Source: Desulfobacteraceae bacterium (GTDB lineage Bacteria > Desulfobacterota > Desulfobacteria > Desulfobacterales > SURF-7). From it: a DNA stretch of 64,000 nt. The position numbers and the translations under genes were made by a program. The notes beneath the pieces were generated by a model. It saw nothing but the letters and a program-made list of their open reading frames with translations, searched no databases and had not been told where the DNA came from. Position 1 is the stretch's first letter. Each line of letters starts with the position of its first letter. The DNA lies in NCBI GenBank assembly GCA_003599865.1, contig QZKS01000028.1:1-64000 (forward strand), read 5' to 3'. Below are positions 56,291 through 64,000 of this stretch, in pieces.

Positions 56291-58324
56291 CTATCCGCGT
56301 TGATCAAAATGAGAAAACTGCATGGTAAAGGTCCCTCTGCCCTGGGTGGATGACCTGAGATTGGTTGAATATCCAAACATGCTGGAAAGGGGGACAATCG
56401 CCTTAATCTCCTGAATGTTTGCCTTAGGGTTGATGGATTCGATTTTGCCGCCCCGGGAATTCAAATCACCGATCACATCCCCCATGAAAGAATCCGGGAC
56501 AAAAATCTCAACACTCATGATCGGCTCAAGAAGAAAAGGCTCTCCTTTTGAGAGTGCCTCTTTGCACGCCATTGATGTACTGACGGTATAGGCCAGATCC
56601 GTACCAACGGATTCCTTGAAAGACCCGCCGGTTAATATCGCTTTCACATCCATTACCGGATATCCCATTAATGAACCGCTCTCAAAGGATTCCATCACAC
56701 CCTTTTCAATGGCAGGGAGGAAGACATCCGGAATAATTTCCGCAGACACTTTGGACTGGAATTCATTTCCCTTTCCTCTCCCACGGGGAATCAACTGAAT
56801 TTTGACCTCACCGTAATGGCGTTGCCCTGCCACCTCCCGATCAAATATTGCTGTCGCCTCCGCCTGTTTCCCAATGGTCTCCCGATAAACAACCTGAGGC
56901 CTGCCCACATTCACATTGGTATTGAACTCCCGTCTCATTCTGCTGATGATGATCTCGAGATGAAGCTCGCCCATACCGGACAGGATTGTCTGCCCGGTAT
57001 CCTCATCCTGTTTGACACGGAGAGTGGGATCTTCCGACATATACTTTTCCAGAACCTGCTCCAGTTTTTCCTGATCCCCATGGGTTTTCGGTTCCACGGC
57101 AACGGAAATCACAGGTTCATAAAACTCCATTTTTTCCAGTAAAATCGGATGATCCACATTGCAAAGTGTTTCACCGGTGGAAGAATCTTTCAATCCGACT
57201 ACACCGACGATACTGCCGGCTGCGGCTTCATCGATCCGTTCCCGCTTGTTGGCATGCATCAGAAGAATCCGTGACAATTTTTCTTTCTGTTTGCGTGCCG
57301 GGTTATACACCTCTGAACCGGCTTTTAATATACCGCTGTAAACCCTGACATAGGACAGCTTTCTGCCTTCAATCATGGATACCTTAAAAATTAAGGCTGC
57401 CAGCGGTGCCTTGTCCCTGGGTGGGCATTCCACGACTTCATCCGTATCCGGAACAATCCCCTTGATGGGCGGAACATCCTCAGGACTGGGCAAATAATGG
57501 ACAATCGCATCCAAAAGAGGTTGGATTCCCTTATTTTTCAATGCGCTACCACAAAAAATCGGAACCAGCTTCAATTCCACTGTCGCCTTCCGAATCCCTT
57601 GAACAATCATCTCTTCCGTGATGGGAGATTCAGAAAGATATGCTTCCATGATACTGTCATCATAATCAGAAAGAGCTTCAACTAATTGATCCCGATAGTG
57701 TTTTGCCTCATCCCGAAGATCGTCCGGAATCTCTTCGGTTGCATAATTCGCACCCAGGGTTTCATCATCCCAAACAATCTTTTTCATACCGATGAGATCA
57801 ATCACACCGCTGAATGTATCTTCCTTGCCGACAGGCAATTGAAGAATCAATGGATTTGCATTCAGCCTCTTTTTCATCATCTCGACCGTGCCCGGAAAGT
57901 CCGCTCCGACCCGATCCATTTTATTGATAAAAGCGATTTTCGGAACCTTGTATTTATCCGCCTGACGCCACACTGTTTCCGACTGTGGCTCCACACCGCC
58001 GACCGCACAGAATACACCGATCGCACCATCCAGAACCCGCAGGGAGCGTTCCACCTCAATGGTAAAATCAACATGGCCCGGCGTATCAATCAATTGGATT
58101 TCCCGCTGCTTCCATTGACAGGTGGTCACTGCTGAAGTAATGGTGATGCCCCTTTCCTGTTCATCGGGCATCCAGTCCATCACCGCTTCACCATCATGGA
58201 CCTCGCCAATCTTGTATGACCGCCCTGTATAATAAAGGATCCGCTCGGTCACCGTTGTTTTTCCCGCATCAATATGTGCGATAATTCCGATATTTCGTAT
58301 ATTATTTATTTTCGTTTTTTTCAT
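56291..58324 (-). CDS. fusA: Elongation factor G
   Basis: [45 protein letters not shown]. Confidence 0.95.
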   Translation of the reverse strand: MKKTKINNIRNIGIIAHIDAGKTTVTERILYYTGRSYKIGEVHDGEAVMDWMPDEQERGITITSAVTTCQWKQREIQLIDTPGHVDFTIEVERSLRVLDGAIGVFCAVGGVEPQSETVWRQADKYKVPKIAFINKMDRVGADFPGTVEMMKKRLNANPLILQLPVGKEDTFSGVIDLIGMKKIVWDDETLGANYATEEIPDDLRDEAKHYRDQLVEALSDYDDSIMEAYLSESPITEEMIVQGIRKATVELKLVPIFCGSALKNKGIQPLLDAIVHYLPSPEDVPPIKGIVPDTDEVVECPPRDKAPLAALIFKVSMIEGRKLSYVRVYSGILKAGSEVYNPARKQKEKLSRILLMHANKRERIDEAAAGSIVGVVGLKDSSTGETLCNVDHPILLEKMEFYEPVISVAVEPKTHGDQEKLEQVLEKYMSEDPTLRVKQDEDTGQTILSGMGELHLEIIISRMRREFNTNVNVGRPQVVYRETIGKQAEATAIFDREVAGQRHYGEVKIQLIPRGRGKGNEFQSKVSAEIIPDVFLPAIEKGVMESFESGSLMGYPVMDVKAILTGGSFKESVGTDLAYTVSTSMACKEALSKGEPFLLEPIMSVEIFVPDSFMGDVIGDLNSRGGKIESINPKANIQEIKAIVPLSSMFGYSTNLRSSTQGRGTFTMQFSHFDQRG

Positions 58325-58911
58325 CTTACAAGTATCATATCCGCCGATAATGGGCTGGTTAGATCAATATGCCCTGCTAATGTCTGTGACTCACGACCCT
58401 CGATCAATATTTTCACGCGTTCAACCTCATTGATATTCAAAGTAATTGAATTTACAATTGAATATACTGTCAACAATTCCGTCTGACTTCCTCCTGGATG
58501 GTTCTCCCTGATCATATCGGAAAAATCGACAAAAGCCGTACCCTCTTTTGATATATATATAGCATTCAGGGCTGTGCCAACCGGAATGGTTCGCACCAGA
58601 TTTCCATTGGGACCCTGAATCAATTCCTTGATAATCATCCTTCCCATCTCCAAGGGGTCATCCGTTACCAGCAATATCCGCTCCTCTGACATGAGATGAG
58701 AATTTTTTTCATCGGTAAAATAGAGATAGACAGTCTTTTTCTTTTTTTGAGCAAGGTCTGACCGATGTGAAAAATCGTTCGGTATTTCTTTGAAATCTGA
58801 AGGACCTTCCGTGAGAAAACCATCATACAGCAGGTAATATCCTGCTCCTCCGGCAATCAATATCATGACCGCTATGACGGTGGTCCGGAATGGAAAACGA
58901 TTTATTGCCAT
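58321..58911 (-). CDS. GerMN domain-containing protein
   Basis: [59 protein letters not shown]; 4-bp overlap with fusA start. Confidence 0.88.
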   Translation of the reverse strand: MAINRFPFRTTVIAVMILIAGGAGYYLLYDGFLTEGPSDFKEIPNDFSHRSDLAQKKKKTVYLYFTDEKNSHLMSEERILLVTDDPLEMGRMIIKELIQGPNGNLVRTIPVGTALNAIYISKEGTAFVDFSDMIRENHPGGSQTELLTVYSIVNSITLNINEVERVKILIEGRESQTLAGHIDLTSPLSADMILVR

Positions 58912-59313
58912 TATTATCTGTTATTACAATCAATACAAACAGGTTTCCCTGCCTGGAGTCGGTTTTTGGTTTCACAAACAGTCAAAAGATTTGAATTCTT
59001 AAGACAATCCCGGATTGATGTCAAGAAAAGATACAACTCCGCCGATATGCTTCCCATACAGCGGACAGTGGATCCTTGTGGTGAACCCTCTGAAAACAGA
59101 CGAAAAGAAACTCTTGGCTTTCATCGGAACTCATGATAGATGTAATTTTAGGTCGGACATGATCATGAGTTGATGATCATTTTACAAAAACGTCAAAATG
59201 TTCGAACAGATATCATAATGACCCTGAATCAATACCATAACAGACATAAATGGTCTGCCATCCATCGTTCTTTGTCTTTAGGTCTCCAATAAGCTGAATC
59301 AAAAAATAACCAA

Positions 59314-60954
59314 ATGGAAAAAAAAACATCCTCCGAAAAAAGCACAAACCTGATTGCAGACTGGCAAACCCTGCAAAGGATATTCATTCGACCGGAAAAC
59401 GATGCCACCCAGGCCACCCTTCTCAAATATATGGATCAGATCCTGTTCGGGCTTCAGGATTTTCTCAAAAAAAATGTTGGAATTACAGAAGAAATCAGCC
59501 TGAAGGAGCTGTCTGACCATTATAAGGATACAAAGATCAGTAAAAATCCGGAGAAAAAACTCGCAGAGGTTATTACGGATCTGATTAAAAACATTGCACC
59601 AAACGCGGTCAATGTCGCATCCCCATACTTCATCGGCCACATGACTTCCGCCATTCCTTTTTTTATGGTTCATCTGAAAACCATTGTCGCGGCTCTGAAC
59701 CAGAATGTCGTCAAACTGGAAACGTCCAAGGTGGTTTCGATTATTGAAAAACAGGTGCTGGCAAAAATTCACAGGCTTATATACAATGAATCGGATGAAT
59801 TCTACGAGAAGCATGTCCAGAATACCGGCACCACCCTGGGCGCCTTTGTCGAGGGCGGGACAGCAGCCAATTTGACGGCATTATGGGTGGCAAGAAACAC
59901 CGCGCTTTCTCCCCGAAATCATTTTTCAGGAGTTGAGAAGGAAGGATTGCCCGCAGCCTATTCTGAATATGGTATTCAAAACAGTGTCATTCTCGTCTCA
60001 AGGAGAGGCCATTACTCGTTGCGCAAGGCAGGCGGCATCCTTGGAATCGGAAATCAGAATATCATTCCCATCAATGTTGACGAACATCAAAAAATCGATC
60101 TCAACGTCCTTCAACAGACCATCCGGGACATCCGAAAAAAGGGAACGATTAAAATCCTGGCCATCATCGGTATTGCCGGGGCCACGGAAACAGGAAGCGT
60201 CGATCCCTTGCGCAAAATAGGTGAAATCTGCCGGGAAAACCACATCCATTTTCACGTTGATGCCGCCTGGGGAGGACCGGTATTGATGTCGGACAAATAC
60301 CGGCATTATCTGGACGGGATTGAGCTGGCCGATTCTGTCACCATAGACGGACATAAACAGTTTTATATGACAATGGGCTGCGGCATGGTGTATTTTAAAG
60401 ATCCCCAAAAAATGGATGCCATTGCCTATCATGCAAATTACGTCAACCGGCCGGGATCGGTGGATTTGGGAATCAAATCCCTTGCCGGATCGCGGGAAGC
60501 AGCCTCGCTTATTCTTGATAGTGCACTGAAAATAATGGGGACCAATGGATATGCCCTGCTGCTGGAACATGGCGTCGAAACTGCCAAAGCATTTGCCGAG
60601 GAGATTCAAAAAAGGGATCACTTTGAACTGGTAACGCCTCCGACATTAAATATTTTGACATATCGTGTCTGCCCGGCTAACATGCAAAAAGCGCTTGCGA
60701 CAGGGAATGCGGAACAGAAAAAAAACATCAATAAAAAACTCAATGCCATCAACAGAACCGTCCAGAGGATTCAGAGAGAGGCCGGTCTCAGCTTTGTCTC
60801 CAGGACGACATTATACCTCAACAACACACCGGACGGAGAAGTAGTGGTTCTTCGCTGTGCCATCATGAACCCGATGACGGATATCAAAATATTGAACAAG
60901 ATACTGGATGAACAGGAAGAAATCTATCAGAGCCGTTTTACGCCTGATACATAA
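59314..60954 (+). CDS. PLP-dependent decarboxylase (glutamate decarboxylase-like; PanP-type aspartate 1-decarboxylase candidate)
   Basis: SPYFIGHMTSAIP, FVEGGTAANLTALWVAR, HVDAAWGGP, DSVTIDGHKQFYMTMGCGM. Confidence 0.88.
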   Translation: MEKKTSSEKSTNLIADWQTLQRIFIRPENDATQATLLKYMDQILFGLQDFLKKNVGITEEISLKELSDHYKDTKISKNPEKKLAEVITDLIKNIAPNAVNVASPYFIGHMTSAIPFFMVHLKTIVAALNQNVVKLETSKVVSIIEKQVLAKIHRLIYNESDEFYEKHVQNTGTTLGAFVEGGTAANLTALWVARNTALSPRNHFSGVEKEGLPAAYSEYGIQNSVILVSRRGHYSLRKAGGILGIGNQNIIPINVDEHQKIDLNVLQQTIRDIRKKGTIKILAIIGIAGATETGSVDPLRKIGEICRENHIHFHVDAAWGGPVLMSDKYRHYLDGIELADSVTIDGHKQFYMTMGCGMVYFKDPQKMDAIAYHANYVNRPGSVDLGIKSLAGSREAASLILDSALKIMGTNGYALLLEHGVETAKAFAEEIQKRDHFELVTPPTLNILTYRVCPANMQKALATGNAEQKKNINKKLNAINRTVQRIQREAGLSFVSRTTLYLNNTPDGEVVVLRCAIMNPMTDIKILNKILDEQEEIYQSRFTPDT

Positions 60955-61040
60955 CCGATAACAAGGGTTTATACAAAAATATCCACAAGTGCCATGGCCA
61001 TCGATCTTGTAACGGATTGATGCGGATCAGGAGACTTTAA

Positions 61041-61469
61041 ATGAAAAATAAAAATGCCGTCGTGAAAACAGCTTGCCTTGCCGTTGTCTTTGGTTTTTTG
61101 ATATTCTCAATCACCATCCCGGTATGCAGTGCAAACAGCCCGCCTGAATGCAGCAACAGAAAAATTGTGAGTGGATTTGCAGAAGATGTAGGCTCTCAGA
61201 AGAATGAGAATGTACTGATCAATACCGTTCCAAAAGGAAAAATATTTATCCTCACCGATATCGTTGCGGACCGCGCTTACGGCACCTTTAGTTTTAATAT
61301 CTCCAATAAGATCAGCCTGAGTATCAACATCAAAGAGTATGTGATTGATGAGAGCCCTTCCTGGCACTTCTATTCGGGTATTCCATTTAAATCCGGCGAT
61401 CAGATTATGGTCAACAAGGTGGAAGGAAGAGGAAATGTGTTCATATCCGGCTATCTGATTGACGAATAG
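61041..61469 (+). CDS. Secreted hypothetical protein
   Basis: N-terminal signal peptide; no known domain recognised. Confidence 0.6.
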   Translation: MKNKNAVVKTACLAVVFGFLIFSITIPVCSANSPPECSNRKIVSGFAEDVGSQKNENVLINTVPKGKIFILTDIVADRAYGTFSFNISNKISLSINIKEYVIDESPSWHFYSGIPFKSGDQIMVNKVEGRGNVFISGYLIDE

Positions 61470-61518
61470 CTTTTTCTTTCAGATTAACCGATTGATCTTT
61501 TTGAGGGAGTTAAAAAAA

Positions 61519-61576
61519 CATGCCGGACAGGTAAAACAGGCAAACTGAAAATTTTTTTATTACTATTCCGGCATGT
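61519..61576 (-). terminator. Terminator-like hairpin whose 5' arm lies in the end of the FKBP CDS
   Basis: On minus strand ACATGCCGGA (61567-61576) ... TCCGGCATGT (61519-61528) followed by TTTTTTT. Confidence 0.6.
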
Positions 61577-62288
61577 CAACGATTTCAATGAGCTCAACCT
61601 CAAAAACAATCGTACTGTTTGGGCCGACGATTCCACCCGTTCCGGAGTATCGAGGACCATATGCCAGATGAGCCGGCAGGAAGATCCTGAATTTGCTTCC
61701 TGCATTCATTTTCTGCAATGCTTCCGCCCATCCGGGAAGCACTTCATTTACGCGCACCTTGGTTGGTCCTCCGCGTCTGTAAGAACTGTCAAATTCCTTG
61801 CCATCGATTAAAAAACCCCGATAGTGAACCACAACCTCATCATCCTCTTTTGGAAATTTTCCTTCCCCTTCTTTGATGATCTGATATTGCAGACCGCTCT
61901 GGGTAACTATCACTCCTTCCTTTTTGCTGTTTTCCTTTAAAAAAGCTTCGCCTTCCCGGATATTCCTGTCAGCGATCTCCGCCACCAAGTCTTTTTGTTT
62001 TTCTTTGACACTTCTGGAAATCTCCTTTTTCACCGCATCAATCTCTTCCTTTGAAATTTTTGGCGCTTTATCATGATAGCAATCTTCCGCACCCAGGATA
62101 AAGGCATCCAGATCGATTTCCGTATTCAATTTTTTTAATGCCGTAATGACGTCCTTCCCCATAACGTAACTGAACTTTTGGGAGGTTGTCCAAAGATTCG
62201 GATTCTCCTTTTTTGCTTCTTCTGCAATACCGGTTTGAGGGGACAAAAATATGGAAATTAAACAGCAAATAAACAATAATATTTTCAT
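61563..62288 (-). CDS. FKBP-type peptidyl-prolyl cis-trans isomerase (Mip/FkpA-like)
   Basis: VVVHYRGFLIDGKEFDSSYRRGGPTKVRVNEVLPGWAEALQKM..; N-terminal helical dimerisation domain. Confidence 0.94.
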   Translation of the reverse strand: MKILLFICCLISIFLSPQTGIAEEAKKENPNLWTTSQKFSYVMGKDVITALKKLNTEIDLDAFILGAEDCYHDKAPKISKEEIDAVKKEISRSVKEKQKDLVAEIADRNIREGEAFLKENSKKEGVIVTQSGLQYQIIKEGEGKFPKEDDEVVVHYRGFLIDGKEFDSSYRRGGPTKVRVNEVLPGWAEALQKMNAGSKFRIFLPAHLAYGPRYSGTGGIVGPNSTIVFEVELIEIVDMPE

Positions 62289-62299
62289 TCAGAAACTCC

Positions 62300-63028
62300 T
62301 CAATGGATCCGTTGCACTTTTTCCTGGTATGCTTTCATCACAAGCTTCATATCCTCCCATACATCCCTTTTCCGGTCGGCTTCTTTGAGCAGAAGAGCCG
62401 GATGATAGGTCGGCATTACCAAAATCCTGTCATATTGGTGAAAACTGCCTCTCAGAGCCGACAAAGGCTCAGACGTATTCAGCAACGCTTTTGTCGATAT
62501 CGGGCCGAGTGTGCAGATGATCTCCGGTTGAACAATCCGGATCTGCCGCTGTAGTAAATAACGGCAAGCATCCATCTCTTCCTGCAATGGCTCCCGCCCT
62601 TTGGGGAGGGTGCATTTTACGGCATTACACATGTAAATGTTTTCTCTCGTGAAACCCATTGCCTGGATAATTCTGGTGAAAAGGTCACCGGTTTCCCCTG
62701 CAAAAGGAAGGCCCTGTTCTTCATCTCCCGCATCGGGATAATCACCGATAAACATCAACTTGGCTTTCGGATCACCGCTGCCGAATACCACCTTCCTCCT
62801 GCTGCCGGATAACCGACAGCGGCGGCAAGTCCCGGCCATCTCCTCCAAACCGATGATTGTCTCATGATCAAAACAAACCCCGCTCCCCCATCGCTGCATC
62901 CTCTCCATTGTTTCTACGGAACAATCAAATCCCCGGCAACCCATTGAGGCCAAAAAATAGAGATAATTTTGAATTTCATGGATCATTTTATCGAGAGAGT
63001 CGTTTGGACTTGAATTATCTGTCGTCAT
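62300..63028 (-). CDS. Type-4 uracil-DNA glycosylase
   Basis: CRRCRLSGSRRKVVFGSGDPKAKLMFIGDYPDAGDEEQGLPFAG; CNAVKCTLP; MPTYHPALLL. Confidence 0.93.
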   Translation of the reverse strand: MTTDNSSPNDSLDKMIHEIQNYLYFLASMGCRGFDCSVETMERMQRWGSGVCFDHETIIGLEEMAGTCRRCRLSGSRRKVVFGSGDPKAKLMFIGDYPDAGDEEQGLPFAGETGDLFTRIIQAMGFTRENIYMCNAVKCTLPKGREPLQEEMDACRYLLQRQIRIVQPEIICTLGPISTKALLNTSEPLSALRGSFHQYDRILVMPTYHPALLLKEADRKRDVWEDMKLVMKAYQEKVQRIH

Positions 63029-64000
63029 CCGTCATGACCTTTCCGGCAATATGATCAAGCAGGATATTTGCCACTTCATCTTTTCCCATGATCGGCAGTG
63101 ATTTCTTTTCTCCGTTTGGAAAGTAGAGAGTAACCTTGTTTGAATCGCTTCCAAAAGCGGAAGCCGTGCTTCCTACAAGATTTCCGACAATCAAATCGAG
63201 ATTTTTTTCCCGAAGTTTTTTCTGCGCATTGTTATCAAGTTCCTGTGTTTCCGCTGCAAAACCAACCAGTATTTGTTGTTTTTTTCGTTCACCAAGAACC
63301 TTTAAAATATCGATATTTTTTTCCAGGTGCAAAGAGAGTCGTTCATCTGTTTTCTTGATTTTGTGCTCTGCCCGGACAACAGGCTTGTAATCCGCAACAG
63401 CCGCGACCTTGATAATGATATCCGATTGTTCCATATTTCCAAGCATGGATTCAGCCATCTCATCCGCCGTTTTCACATGAACCACACGCACCCCGATTGG
63501 CGGACAGAGTGAAGTCGGACCGGATACCAGCGTGACTTCCGCCCCCCGGTACTCTGCCGCCTTGGCAATGGCATATCCCATTTTTCCGGATGAATGATTG
63601 CTGATGAATCGAACCGGATCAATGGGCTCGATGGTTGGTCCGGCGGATATCAGAATCTTTTTATTCAGAAGGTCTTTGTCATACAGCAATTTTTGAAGCC
63701 GGTCGGCAATAAACTCGGGAGACGGCAAACGGCCGGCCCCGGTCACACCGCATGCGAGTTCTCCGGCATCCGGCTCAATCACGGTATACCCATCGGATTC
63801 CAGAATATCAATATTCCGCTGAACCGCCCTGTTCTCGTACATATTGGTATTCATTGCCGGGCAGATCATCCTCGGCGAGGTAACCGCCAGCATGAAAGTA
63901 CTCAGCGCATCGTCTGCAATTCCGTTTGCCAGCTTCCCGATCATATTGGCGGTTGCCGGTGCCACAATGACGGCATCCGCCTCCTGTGCCCAGGAAATAT
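63015..64000 (-). CDS. coaBC: Bifunctional phosphopantothenoylcysteine decarboxylase/PPC synthetase, 5'-partial at window edge
   Basis: AQEADAVIVAPATANMIGKLANGIADD, CPAMNTNMY, SAGPTIEPIDPVRFISNHSSGKMGYAIA; frame open to base 64000. Confidence 0.95.
   Translation of the reverse strand, partial: ISWAQEADAVIVAPATANMIGKLANGIADDALSTFMLAVTSPRMICPAMNTNMYENRAVQRNIDILESDGYTVIEPDAGELACGVTGAGRLPSPEFIADRLQKLLYDKDLLNKKILISAGPTIEPIDPVRFISNHSSGKMGYAIAKAAEYRGAEVTLVSGPTSLCPPIGVRVVHVKTADEMAESMLGNMEQSDIIIKVAAVADYKPVVRAEHKIKKTDERLSLHLEKNIDILKVLGERKKQQILVGFAAETQELDNNAQKKLREKNLDLIVGNLVGSTASAFGSDSNKVTLYFPNGEKKSLPIMGKDEVANILLDHIAGKVMTDDDR

Noticed and set aside
59299-59814. 171-aa minus-strand ORF
   Set aside because: Antisense to the PLP decarboxylase start; F/C/N-rich shadow frame.

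Overview
This 64-kb window is a gene-dense bacterial chromosome segment. Gene content (Sec-type formate dehydrogenase, FapA/DUF342, DUF3842 and CooT proteins, IspH-UbiA fusion) suggests Desulfobacterota, which is an inference. No rRNA, tRNA or CRISPR array was recognised. Well-supported genes include prfC, a TolC/RND/MFP efflux operon, an ECF sigma/anti-sigma module flanked by two Spy/CpxP-like proteins, an acyl-CoA ligase, msrAB, tpx, fumC, pldA, rnd (RNase D), thrS, a VanZ-like gene, parA/parB, an M48-TPR protease, an EF-G, a PanP-like decarboxylase, an FKBP, a type-4 UDG and coaBC (cut by the window edge). The ORF track splits one gene. The two ORFs 39717-40883 and 40896-42518 are a single selenocysteine formate dehydrogenase with an in-frame TGA (40881-40883) followed by a SECIS-like GGCC-GGUCU-GGCC hairpin. 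Other items worth a second look: (i) a ferritin-like diiron domain fused to a response-regulator receiver, inside an apparent oxidative-stress cluster; (ii) attC-like structures at the window start and around 43.7-44.4 kb, suggesting integrase-less integron cassette remnants carrying nuclease-like and Cys-rich ORFs next to a MazEF-type TA pair; (iii) a PadR regulator truncated after about 38 codons immediately upstream of the RND efflux operon; (iv) a ParB-like domain fused to an Lrp/AsnC-type RAM domain; (v) an IspH-UbiA fusion; (vi) a YcgR/PilZ-GNAT-like protein; (vii) a FapA protein with four N-terminal repeats; (viii) small proteins of 42 and 52 aa that the ORF track missed. All calls were made by eye from motifs, with no database search.
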